Below are positions 1-5,562 of a stretch of 5,562 nucleotides of DNA, one piece after another. The translations under genes were made by a program, and so were the position numbers. Numbering within the stretch: position 1 is the stretch's first letter; each line of letters opens with the position of its first letter. The notes under the pieces were generated by a model. The model saw only the letters and a list, made by a program, of their open reading frames with translations, had not been told where the DNA came from and ran no database searches. The stretch comes from JAPLGD01 sp041302745 (GTDB taxonomy: Bacteria > Bipolaricaulota > Bipolaricaulia > UBA7950 > UBA9294): positions 1-5,562 of the forward strand of contig JBFYQP010000192.1 of assembly GCA_041302745.1 (NCBI GenBank). The letters are read 5' to 3'.

Positions 1-2
1 GA

Positions 3-1247
3 GAGCTTCGAGAGAAACCGGCGGAGCTGGAGGCGCGGCTGAGGACGCGGGACGCATCGATCGACCTCGGCCCGATCCTCCGTCTTGACGAGCGTCGGCG
101 GCGTCTGATCGGCGAGGTGGAGGAGTTGAAGGCCGAGCGCAACCGAGGATCGCAGGACGTGGCGCGGAAGAAGAAGTCGTCGGAGAACGTCGACTCGCTT
201 CTCGCGCGGCTCTCGCAGGTCTCGTCGCGAATCTCCGAACTCGACGCCGAGCTGCGCGTCGTCGACGCAGAGATCGACGGGATCGTCGAGCGGCTCCCGA
301 ACGTCCCGCACGCCTCGGTTCCGGTCGGAGCGAAGGACGCGAAGGTCATCCTCCGGACGTACGGGGAGGCCCCGAAGCAGGGGTTCGCCGTGCGGCACCA
401 CCTCGACATCGCCGAGGAGAAGGGGCTCCTCGACTTCAAGCGGGCGGCGGCGATCGCGGGGGCTCGGTTCCCGATGTATGTAGGGCCCGCAGCGCTGCTC
501 GAGTTCGCGCTCCTGCAGTTCATGCTCTCCCACCACGCGCGCCGAGGGTACACGCCGGTGCTTCCGCCGTTCGTCGCGAACGAAGAGAGCTTCTACGTCT
601 CGTCGCAGCTGCCGAAGTTCGCCGACGAGATCTACCACATCGAGAAGGACGGCCTGTACCTCAACCCGACCGCGGAGAGCCTGCTCGTCAACCTGCACCG
701 CGGCGAGACGCTGGCGGCGTCGGACCTCCCGAAGAAGTATGTGGCCTACACGCCGTGCTTCCGCCGAGAGGCGGGGACCTACGGCGAGGAGGAACGAGGG
801 CTCATCCGAATCCACCAGTTCAACAAGGTCGAGCTGTTCAAGTTCACGACGCCCGAAAGCTCGTACGACGAACTCGATCTGCTGATCGCCGACGCGGAAT
901 CTGTGCTGCAGGCGCTTCACGTCCACTACCGCGTAGCGCTCTTGCCGACTCAGGACATGGCCCAGCAAGCGTCGAAGACGGTCGACCTCGAGGTGTACCT
1001 GCCGGGGCAGGGGCGCTACTACGAGGTCTCGTCGTGCTCGAACTGCGAGGCCTTCCAGGCGCGGCGCGGGAACATCCGCTACCGCCCGGGCGCGGCCGAG
1101 AAGCCGACGTTCGTCCACACGCTGAACGGCTCCGGGTTGGCGACGTCACGGCTCATGGCGGCGATCTTCGAGAACAACCAGACGGCCGACGGGCGCATCC
1201 GAATCCCCGAGGTGCTGCAGTCGGCGGTTGGGGCGGACACGCTATGA
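3..1247 (+). CDS. serS: Seryl-tRNA synthetase, 5' end cut by the window edge
   Basis: This gene encodes the cytoplasmic class II synthetase that activates serine with ATP and charges tRNA-Ser (and tRNA-Sec where present). The frame is open from the window edge. The first visible residues, ELREKPAELEARL, match the usual SerRS N-terminus, so only about 4-6 residues and the start codon are missing; 414 residues are visible against a usual 420-430. The GTG at 117 is an internal Val codon, not the start. Visible residues 1 to about 105 form the charged antiparallel coiled-coil arm that binds tRNA, ending in LPNVPHASVPVG. The catalytic core follows: the PTAE serine-site motif near 669, motif 2 (FRREAG...RGLIRIHQFNKVE, from 759), the SSCSNCEAFQARR segment, and motif 3 (HTLNGSGLATSR, 1116-1151). 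A divergent spot is TQDMAQQASK, where most relatives have a TGDMGFxxAK-like sequence. The stop overlaps the next gene's ATG. Identification is very secure. Confidence 0.97.
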   Translation, partial: ELREKPAELEARLRTRDASIDLGPILRLDERRRRLIGEVEELKAERNRGSQDVARKKKSSENVDSLLARLSQVSSRISELDAELRVVDAEIDGIVERLPNVPHASVPVGAKDAKVILRTYGEAPKQGFAVRHHLDIAEEKGLLDFKRAAAIAGARFPMYVGPAALLEFALLQFMLSHHARRGYTPVLPPFVANEESFYVSSQLPKFADEIYHIEKDGLYLNPTAESLLVNLHRGETLAASDLPKKYVAYTPCFRREAGTYGEEERGLIRIHQFNKVELFKFTTPESSYDELDLLIADAESVLQALHVHYRVALLPTQDMAQQASKTVDLEVYLPGQGRYYEVSSCSNCEAFQARRGNIRYRPGAAEKPTFVHTLNGSGLATSRLMAAIFENNQTADGRIRIPEVLQSAVGADTL

Positions 1248-1996
1248 GCGAGGCGCTCGTCGTCGCGAGTCATCTGACGAAGGTCTTCCGAACGCGGAAG
1301 GGCGAGGTTCGCGCCGCGGACGACGTCTCGTTCGCCTGCGCGGCGGGCGAAGTCTTCGGCTTGCTCGGCCCGAACGGCGCCGGGAAGACGACGATCCTGC
1401 GCATGCTGGCGACGATCCTGACTCCTACGTCGGGAACGGCGACGATCGCCGGGTTCGACACGCGCGTCGCCCCGGACCGCGTGCGGGAGAAGATCGGATT
1501 CCTCGCGACGGAGACCGGGCTGTACGACCGGTTCACGGCGCGCGAAACCCTGCGCTTCTTCGGAAGCATCAGCGGCCTCTCGAACGACGAGATCGCGAAG
1601 CGAACGAGCGAGATCTTCGTGACGTTGGCGATGGAGTCGCTGGCCGACCGCCGGGTGGGCACCTTCTCCACGGGCGAGAAGCAGAAGCTTTCGCTCGCCC
1701 GGAGCATCCTTCACGACCCGCCGGTCCTGATCCTCGACGAGCCGACGTTCGGCCTCGACGTGATGGCGGCGCGAACGGTGGTGGAGACGATCAAGCTCTT
1801 CCGCGAGCAAGGGCGGACGATCCTGGTCTCGACGCACATCATGCGCGAGGCGGAGAAGCTGTGCGATCGCGTGGCGATCCTCTACCGCGGGCGGCTGCAC
1901 GCTTTTGGCACGCAGGCCGAGTTGGCGGCGCAGTACGGGAGCACCGACCTCGAGGACGTCTTCTTCGCCGCCGTGGAGCGAGAAGCCACCGCGTAG
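1244..1996 (+). CDS. natA: ABC transporter ATP-binding protein, NatA-type
   Basis: This encodes a 250-residue cytoplasmic ATPase subunit that should dimerise and power an ABC-2 type exporter. The start is the ATG overlapping the serS stop (ATGA), which points to translational coupling; the SD is weak (GGGG near 1230). The frame is open further upstream only as a shadow of serS. Motifs: Walker A GPNGAGKTT (residues 42-50), signature region FSTGEKQK (141-148, for LSGGQ), Walker B VLILDEPT (161-168, with Asp165 and Glu166), D-loop GLDV (170-173), H-loop His198 in STHIM. The Q-loop position reads FLATETGLYDR, with Thr89 where Gln is usual. The GLYDRFTARETLRFF stretch and the compact single domain fit the NatA sodium-export family. 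The probable partner is the NatB-like permease at 3489-4685, separated from it by the beta-helix gene. The substrate cannot be read from sequence; sodium is only the family's namesake. Confidence 0.9.
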   Translation: MSEALVVASHLTKVFRTRKGEVRAADDVSFACAAGEVFGLLGPNGAGKTTILRMLATILTPTSGTATIAGFDTRVAPDRVREKIGFLATETGLYDRFTARETLRFFGSISGLSNDEIAKRTSEIFVTLAMESLADRRVGTFSTGEKQKLSLARSILHDPPVLILDEPTFGLDVMAARTVVETIKLFREQGRTILVSTHIMREAEKLCDRVAILYRGRLHAFGTQAELAAQYGSTDLEDVFFAAVEREATA

Positions 1997-1999
1997 GGG

Positions 2000-2028
2000 T
2001 TTCCTTCGGCGCGCGAATGTGTTATTCT
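2000..2028 (+). promoter_or_regulatory. Candidate extended -10 promoter for the beta-helix gene
   Basis: An AT-richer patch in otherwise GC-rich DNA contains TGTTATTCT at 2020-2028, an extended -10 (TGn) followed by TATTCT (2023-2028, 4 of 6 matches to TATAAT, with the key A2 and T6 kept). The -35 is poor: TTTCCT at 2000-2005, 17 bp upstream. Transcription would start near 2035, giving a leader of about 28 nt with the SD. This would let the beta-helix and permease genes be transcribed apart from serS and natA. It is a match by eye only. Confidence 0.4.
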
Positions 2029-2050
2029 GAACAGAGAAAACGGACAGCCT

Positions 2051-2057
2051 AAGGAGG
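2051..2057 (+). promoter_or_regulatory. Strong Shine-Dalgarno site for the beta-helix gene
   Basis: AAGGAGG lies 5 nt before the ATG at 2063, an almost full match to the anti-SD sequence. It fixes the start of the exported protein. It is far stronger than anything before the two ABC genes or smpB, which suggests the exported protein is made at a higher rate than its neighbours. Confidence 0.8.
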
Positions 2058-2062
2058 CGAAG

Positions 2063-3475
2063 ATGGGCAGGAAGGTCGCATTGGCGGTCGCCGTTGTTAC
2101 GATCGCCATCCTGTCTGCCGGTCTGGCCGGGGGGCAGGTCGGCGGAGGGTTCCTCTGGTGGGGAAGCCATGAGCCAATCTACATCTACGGCGACGCGGAC
2201 TTCACGTTTGCGAACGGCGTCCTGTCGGGGACCGGCACCGAGGCGGACCCGTACGTGATCGAGGGATGGCGGATCGAAGCGCCGAACGCAGACTACGGGG
2301 TTTACGTCGACCACACGACGCGGCACTTCATCGTCCGCAACTGCGTGATGGAGCGGGCGCGGATCGCCGGCGTGTACCTGAACTCCGTGACGAACGGGCG
2401 CATCCAGGCCTGCCAGATCTCGCTGTCGGACACCGCCATCTGCTTCCTCAATTCGAAGGGGAACGAGATCCGTGGGTGCGCGATCTCCGAGTGCCAGTAC
2501 GGCATCGTGATGGCCGCCGACTCCCGCGACAACGTGATCGCGGGGAACAGCTTCTTCCAGAACGGCATCTCCGGCTCCGACCCCGAGCGGTGGAACCAAT
2601 GGTACGACGCGAAGGGCGGCAACTACTGGAGCGACTACAAGGGGCAGGACAAGAACAAGGACGGGCTCGGCGACGAGCCGTACTACCCCCTGTGGGACGC
2701 GAAGCCCCTGATGACGTCGCCCGTGGAGCGGACCGAGGTCCGCACGGCCGGCCCAAGCTACGCGGGGAACCTCGTCGCCCCGGACGGCTCGCTCGTCGTG
2801 ACGTCCCAGACGCCGATCACGCTCCAGTCGAAGGATCCGGGAAGCGGACTCGCCGAGATCAAGTACTCGATCGACGGCGGCGAGTGGAAGACCTACTCGG
2901 GACCGATCTTTCTGACCGGCGACGACGGCCCGCGCAAGGTGACGTACTACGGGATCGACTACCTTGGGAACGCCGAGCTGAAGAGAATGGCGCCGTTCCT
3001 CCTCGACAACCACACCCCGAAGACCGTGCTCGAGATCGGCGACCCGAAGCACAAAGACGCACGGGGGACGTGGGTGACGTCGGCGACGCCGCTCTCGTTG
3101 CGGCGAACGCAGGAGTCGTCGTACGGACGCACGCAGACGTACTACCGCATCGACGGAGGGAATTGGCGGGTCTACTCGTCGCCGTTCACCCTCGCGATGT
3201 CGGACGGCGCACACGAGATCGGCTTCTACAGCCGGAACGCGTCGGGCGTCGCCGAGGCAATCCAGACCGTGGTCCTCTACAAGGACGACGCGCCGCCGAC
3301 CACGCAGGGATCCCAGTCGGCGCCGACATCGTCCGTCGGAGTAACCGTCGCGACGACCGCCCCGGCCAAGCCGGCGGCGGTCGCCGTCGCGCCCGCTCCC
3401 GCAGCGCCGGTTCAGACCGCCTCCACGACGACGAGTCCGACCGAAGTGCAGACCCAGTCGAGTACGCAGTTCTGA
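2063..3475 (+). CDS. Secreted NosD-like beta-helix protein with two OmpL47-like repeats
   Basis: This is a 470-residue exported protein. Residues 1 to about 24 are a Sec signal peptide: MGRK, then a hydrophobic core (VALAVAVVTIAIL), then small residues around AGLAGG. Residues 45-165 resemble the NosD/CASH right-handed beta-helix family: the entry motif GTGTEADPYVIEGWRI (57-71) is followed by turns with N/C/I periodicity (VRNCVMERARIAGVYL, GNEIRGCAISECQYGI). Residues 185-207 carry GGNYWSDYKG and DKNKDGLGDEPY, the loop found at the C-end of NosD-like helices; its Asp/Asn spacing suggests Ca binding. Two tandem beta domains follow (about 245-305 and 337-398), each with YxIDGGxW, Y-S-x-P and a DG(A/P) turn, like OmpL47-type domains. 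Residues 409-470 are a Pro/Ala/Thr/Ser tail with no anchor, sorting signal or membrane helix. The protein lies between an ABC ATPase and an ABC-2 permease, which suggests it works with that transporter. Ligand and function are unknown; copper handling is only a family analogy. Confidence 0.85.
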   Translation: MGRKVALAVAVVTIAILSAGLAGGQVGGGFLWWGSHEPIYIYGDADFTFANGVLSGTGTEADPYVIEGWRIEAPNADYGVYVDHTTRHFIVRNCVMERARIAGVYLNSVTNGRIQACQISLSDTAICFLNSKGNEIRGCAISECQYGIVMAADSRDNVIAGNSFFQNGISGSDPERWNQWYDAKGGNYWSDYKGQDKNKDGLGDEPYYPLWDAKPLMTSPVERTEVRTAGPSYAGNLVAPDGSLVVTSQTPITLQSKDPGSGLAEIKYSIDGGEWKTYSGPIFLTGDDGPRKVTYYGIDYLGNAELKRMAPFLLDNHTPKTVLEIGDPKHKDARGTWVTSATPLSLRRTQESSYGRTQTYYRIDGGNWRVYSSPFTLAMSDGAHEIGFYSRNASGVAEAIQTVVLYKDDAPPTTQGSQSAPTSSVGVTVATTAPAKPAAVAVAPAPAAPVQTASTTTSPTEVQTQSSTQF

Positions 3476-3488
3476 GCGCGGCTCCGGC

Positions 3489-4685
3489 ATGCTGAAGAAC
3501 GTCCGCCTGCTCTTCGCCAAGGAGATGCTGGGTGCGGTTCGCGACCGCCGCACCCTGTTCCTGACCGTCTTCTTCCCCCTCATTTTCTACCCGATGGTCA
3601 TGTCCGTGATGTCCCACTTTGCGGAGAGCGAGCGGGTGCGGCTTGAGACCCTCGTTCCCGTCGTCCTCGTCGTCGACGCCGCCGAGGACGGCGTCTTCTC
3701 CGAGCGTCTCGGGCAGGCGAAGGAGTTCTACGTCTCCGAGCACGAGACGGTCGAACAAGGCCTCGCCGCGCTCCACGACGAGGAGGGTCAGGTCCTCCTG
3801 ACCGCGACCAAGCCGAGCGGCGGAGAAGGGCTGGGGCTCTCGATCACCCTCTACTACGACCAATCGAACCAGATGTCGGTCCTCGCCGCAGGGAGCGTGC
3901 GGCGATTCCTCGAGGGATACCTCGAGACCGTCGTGCGCGGGAAGCTCGATGCTCTCGGAATGGACTACGACGAGCTGTCCCCGCCGCTCTCCGTCAAGGC
4001 CGTCGACGTCGCGACCGGCGAGTCGGTCGGCCGGCTCCTGTTGAGCCGCCTCCTCCCGTACTTCATGGTGCTCGCGATCCTTGCCGGCGCCATGGGCCTC
4101 GGCGCGGAGATCACGGCGGGAGAGAAGGAGCGAAGCACGATCGCCACGCTCCTCGTGAGCCAGCTGTCGCGCACGGAGATCGTGCTCGGCAAGTTCCTCA
4201 CGGTCCTCACGATCTCGCTCGTGTCGTCGTTCCTTTCGGCGATCGGCCTTCTCATCGGGATCCGCTACTTCGGGGGAGGGCTGACGGCGGGGATGGCGTC
4301 GGGCGCGGTCCTGAGCCTCAGTGCGGCGTCGTTCGGATGGATGCTCGTCGTCCTCGTGCCGCTCGCCGTCATCCTGGCGGCGCTCGTGATCATCATTGGG
4401 AGCTACGCACGGAGCCAGAAGGAGGCGAGCACGTACCTCCTCCCCATCTACATGGTCATCGTCCTCGTCGGCATGGTGTCGATGACCGGGGGTGCGACGT
4501 TCCGCGGGGCGGAGTTCCTCATCCCGGTGGCGAACGCGCTCTACGCGCTCCAGGACATCATCGTCGGCGACGTCGCGTTGGCCGACCTTCTCTACACGCT
4601 CATCGCGAACGTGGCCTGCGGCGGGATCCTGATCGCGCTCGCGGTCAGGCTGTTCAAACGAGAAGCGGTGCTGTTCCGGTCGTAG
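3489..4685 (+). CDS. natB: ABC-2 type permease, NatB-like
   Basis: This encodes a 398-residue inner-membrane permease. The N-terminus MLKNVRLLFAKEMLGAVRDRRTL is the usual cytoplasmic start of NatB-type proteins. TM1 is about residues 22-40, followed by a large extracytoplasmic domain (about 41-185). Five more likely helices lie near 188-207, 235-258, 283-304, 315-335 and 366-386. The loop EITAGEKERSTIATLLVS (207-224) and SRTEIVLGKF after it form the ABC-2 coupling motif that contacts the ATPase. ARSQKEASTY (307-316) and IPVANALYALQDIIVG (345-360) are further NatB-like segments. The gene begins 13 bp after the beta-helix stop. No SD is visible in GCGCGGCTCCGGC, so translation is probably coupled to the upstream gene. 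The partner ATPase is the NatA-like protein at 1244-1996. The family exports sodium in Bacillus, but many members have unknown substrates, so the symbol is by similarity only. Confidence 0.88.
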   Translation: MLKNVRLLFAKEMLGAVRDRRTLFLTVFFPLIFYPMVMSVMSHFAESERVRLETLVPVVLVVDAAEDGVFSERLGQAKEFYVSEHETVEQGLAALHDEEGQVLLTATKPSGGEGLGLSITLYYDQSNQMSVLAAGSVRRFLEGYLETVVRGKLDALGMDYDELSPPLSVKAVDVATGESVGRLLLSRLLPYFMVLAILAGAMGLGAEITAGEKERSTIATLLVSQLSRTEIVLGKFLTVLTISLVSSFLSAIGLLIGIRYFGGGLTAGMASGAVLSLSAASFGWMLVVLVPLAVILAALVIIIGSYARSQKEASTYLLPIYMVIVLVGMVSMTGGATFRGAEFLIPVANALYALQDIIVGDVALADLLYTLIANVACGGILIALAVRLFKREAVLFRS

Positions 4686-4701
4686 CGTCAGTCCGTAGGC
4701 C

Positions 4702-4720
4702 GGTCTCCGTAGGTGAGACC
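4702..4720 (+). terminator. Hairpin just after natB, possible weak terminator
   Basis: GGTCTC (4702-4707) and GAGACC (4715-4720) form a perfect 6-bp stem with a 7-nt loop, 17 nt after the permease stop. No T-tract follows, so it is not a classic intrinsic terminator. It could stabilise the 3' end or act with Rho. The structure is seen; the function is inferred. Confidence 0.3.
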
Positions 4721-4723
4721 TGC

Positions 4724-4752
4724 GTCCGTAGTCCGCGGTCCGTAGTCCGTGG
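4724..4752 (+). repeat. 7-bp tandem repeat cluster, left arm (GTCCGTA)
   Basis: Four consecutive heptamers read GTCCGTA, GTCCGCG, GTCCGTA, GTCCGTG, followed by G. Two stray partial copies lie upstream (GTCCGTAG at 4691-4698 and TCCGTAG at 4706-4712). The period is 7 bp, not a codon multiple, and the stretch is not coding. An oppositely oriented cluster lies at 4878-4912, so the two form an imperfect inverted repeat around about 130 bp. Confidence 0.85.
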
Positions 4753-4770
4753 TTGCGGATGGAGCTCGCT

Positions 4771-4785
4771 GAGCCTGTTGGGCTC
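4771..4785. repeat. Small perfect hairpin between the heptamer clusters
   Basis: GAGCC (4771-4775), loop TGTTG, GGCTC (4781-4785) form a 5-bp stem. It lies in the segment between the two heptamer clusters. It may be part of a larger fold or of a bidirectional termination region. Short stems of this size also occur by chance in GC-rich DNA. Confidence 0.3.
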
Positions 4786-4877
4786 CGGAGAGCGGGCTGT
4801 GCCTGTCCCCACGCAATGAACCCAAGCGGCCGCGGACGGGATTACGAATCGTCGACCCCACGGCTACCGGCGACGAC

Positions 4878-4912
4878 TACAGACCCCGGACCATGGACTA
4901 CGGACTACGGAC
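4878..4912 (-). repeat. 7-bp tandem repeat cluster, right arm (TACGGAC on plus)
   Basis: Read on the minus strand from 4912, the heptamers are GTCCGTA, GTCCGTA, GTCCATG, GTCCGGG, GTCTGTA: two perfect units, then decaying ones. A further weak unit (GTCGTCG) may reach 4871. In register with the left cluster, 22 of 28 positions agree across the first four units, so transcripts could fold into a long imperfect stem with a loop of about 131 nt (4753-4883). The cluster ends 21 bp from the smpB stop. Confidence 0.85.
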
Positions 4913-4933
4913 TGCCTTTCCCGAATGCGTGAC

Positions 4934-5398
4934 CTACACCCGCTCGCCGCGGGAGAAGCGCTTCATGGCTTCTTGGGCGTCCCGCTTGGCCTGGTCGTCG
5001 CGCAGCTTCTGGCGCTTGTCGATCTTCGTGCGGCCGCGCGCGAGCCCAAGCTCGACCTTGGCGAAGCCTCGCTGGAAGTAGAGCTTGAGCGGGACGAGGG
5101 TGTACCCGCGCTCTTTGAGCTTGATCGTCAGCTTCCGCAGCTCTTGTCGGTGGAGGAGAAGCCGCCGGTCGCGGACGGCGTCGAGGTTGGCGAACGACCC
5201 CTCCTTGTAGGGGGCGATGTGCACTCCCCTGAGGATCGCTTCGCCGTCCCGAACGACCGCGTAGCCCTCCTGCAACGAGCAGTGGCCGGCGCGGAGGCTC
5301 TTGACCTCCGGGCCGGTCAACACGAGGCCGGCCTCGATCGTGTCCTCGATCGAGTACTCGTGCCTGGCTTTGCGGTTCGTGGCGACGGCGGTCGACAT
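4934..5398 (-). CDS. smpB: SsrA-binding protein SmpB
   Basis: This encodes a 154-residue cytoplasmic partner of tmRNA. It binds the tRNA-like domain of SsrA and delivers it to stalled ribosomes for trans-translation. Family motifs in order: NRKARHEY (8-15), TGPEVKSLRAG (28-38), HIAPYKEGS and RRLLLH (60-68, 78-83), and the oligonucleotide-binding-fold end with GYTLVPLKLYF (98-108) and AKVELGLARG (113-122). The basic helical tail, DKRQKLRDDQAKRDAQEAMKR (residues 127-147), enters the empty mRNA channel. Length is normal. The ATG at 5398 was chosen because MSTAVATNRKARHEY gives the usual short lead-in; a TTG three codons upstream (5407) is possible. No clear SD precedes either. It converges on natB and is not in its operon. 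The tmRNA gene is not in this window. Confidence 0.96.
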   Translation of the reverse strand: MSTAVATNRKARHEYSIEDTIEAGLVLTGPEVKSLRAGHCSLQEGYAVVRDGEAILRGVHIAPYKEGSFANLDAVRDRRLLLHRQELRKLTIKLKERGYTLVPLKLYFQRGFAKVELGLARGRTKIDKRQKLRDDQAKRDAQEAMKRFSRGERV

Positions 5399-5432
5399 GA
5401 TGCGCAAGGCTACCGGCCGCGCGGCGTCGAAG

Positions 5433-5452
5433 CAAGCGTCGGCGCACGCTTG
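5433..5452. repeat. Perfect 7-bp inverted repeat upstream of smpB
   Basis: CAAGCGT (5433-5439) and ACGCTTG (5446-5452) pair perfectly around the 6-nt loop CGGCGC, 34 bp upstream of the smpB ATG. It could be a leader hairpin in the smpB mRNA or a dyad operator. The structure is certain; any function is a guess. Confidence 0.45.
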
Positions 5453-5551
5453 GGCGCCGCGTCGTCGGCCACGGACACGCGTCCTCTTTCCGGGCGACAG
5501 AGATGCGAGACGCCGCGGACGCGGTTCTCGCCTTGCTTTCTGGGTCGAACC

Positions 5552-5557
5552 TATACT
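5552..5557 (+). promoter_or_regulatory. Possible -10 element for a gene beyond the right edge
   Basis: TATACT matches TATAAT at 5 of 6 positions and stands out in GC-rich DNA. No good -35 sits 16-18 bp upstream; TTGCTT at 5533-5538 is only 13 bp away. If real, transcription would start just past the window and run rightward, divergent from smpB. Confidence 0.22.
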
Positions 5558-5562
5558 CGCCA

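Larger units (their letters stand above)
4686..4933. other. Convergent intergenic region between natB and smpB
   Basis: This 248-bp gap between two converging genes shows no coding sequence I can support: short frames here are tails or shadows of flanking genes and have no RBS. It holds the two inverted 7-bp repeat clusters and two hairpins listed separately. It must contain the transcription end for both genes, but no stem followed by a T-tract is visible on either strand. Confidence 0.6.

Noticed and set aside
117..119. GTG at 117 as the serS start
   Set aside because: The frame continues upstream with recognisable SerRS N-terminal sequence (ELREKPAELEARL, LDERRR), so the gene starts before the window.
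755..1243. Upstream extension of the NatA-like frame inside serS
   Set aside because: The ABC domain begins at the ATG at 1244; the upstream residues are an Arg/Gly/Pro-rich shadow of serS.
1079..3583. 834-codon open frame on the minus strand opposite natA, the beta-helix gene and the start of natB
   Set aside because: It spans three well-supported genes, is extremely rich in Arg and matches no domain. Long antisense frames are expected opposite GC-rich genes with strong codon bias.
4724..4912. CRISPR array
   Set aside because: The units are 7 bp with no spacers and lie in two opposite orientations; there are no cas genes.
4337..5081. Short plus-strand frames at 4337-4819 and 4893-5081
   Set aside because: The first is mainly an out-of-frame shadow of natB; the second lies opposite smpB. 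Both lack an RBS and any recognisable domain.
5530..5562. tRNA or tmRNA 3' end suggested by GGGTCGAAC...CGCCA on plus, or GGTTCGACC on minus
   Set aside because: Neither strand gives a 5-bp T-stem around a TTCRANN loop, nor a pairing acceptor stem.

Overview
The window is GC-rich bacterial DNA with dense coding on the plus strand and one minus-strand gene at the right end. The bacterial type SerRS and SmpB exclude archaea and eukaryotes. An exported NosD-like beta-helix protein with two OmpL47-like repeats, together with the high GC, would fit an uncultivated, Bipolaricaulota-like or other deep-branching environmental bacterium. That placement is inference; the sequence alone does not fix the phylum.

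Layout: (1) 3-1247 (+) is serS, seryl-tRNA synthetase, missing only a few N-terminal residues at the window edge. (2) 1244-1996 (+) is a NatA-type ABC transporter ATPase whose ATG overlaps the serS stop (ATGA). (3) 1997-2062 is a short AT-richer gap with a candidate extended -10 promoter and a strong Shine-Dalgarno site. (4) 2063-3475 (+) encodes a secreted NosD-like right-handed beta-helix protein with a Ca-loop-like segment, two tandem OmpL47-like beta domains and a Pro/Ala/Thr/Ser-rich tail. (5) 3489-4685 (+) is a NatB-type ABC-2 permease. (6) 4686-4933 is a non-coding convergent gap with two oppositely oriented clusters of a 7-bp repeat (GTCCGTA / TACGGAC) and small hairpins. (7) 4934-5398 (-) is smpB, the tmRNA-binding trans-translation protein. 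(8) 5399-5562 holds no gene I can support; it has a perfect 7-bp inverted repeat upstream of smpB and a -10-like TATACT near the right edge.

The most interesting point is the order ATPase, exported NosD-like beta-helix protein, ABC-2 permease, on one strand with a 13-bp gap before the permease. It resembles the components of NosDFY (periplasmic beta-helix NosD, ATPase NosF, ABC-2 permease NosY). It may therefore be a three-part transporter in which the exported protein works with the NatA/NatB-like pair. No nitrous-oxide reductase gene is visible, so any role in copper-site maturation is unproven. serS and smpB are translation-related housekeeping genes flanking this cassette.
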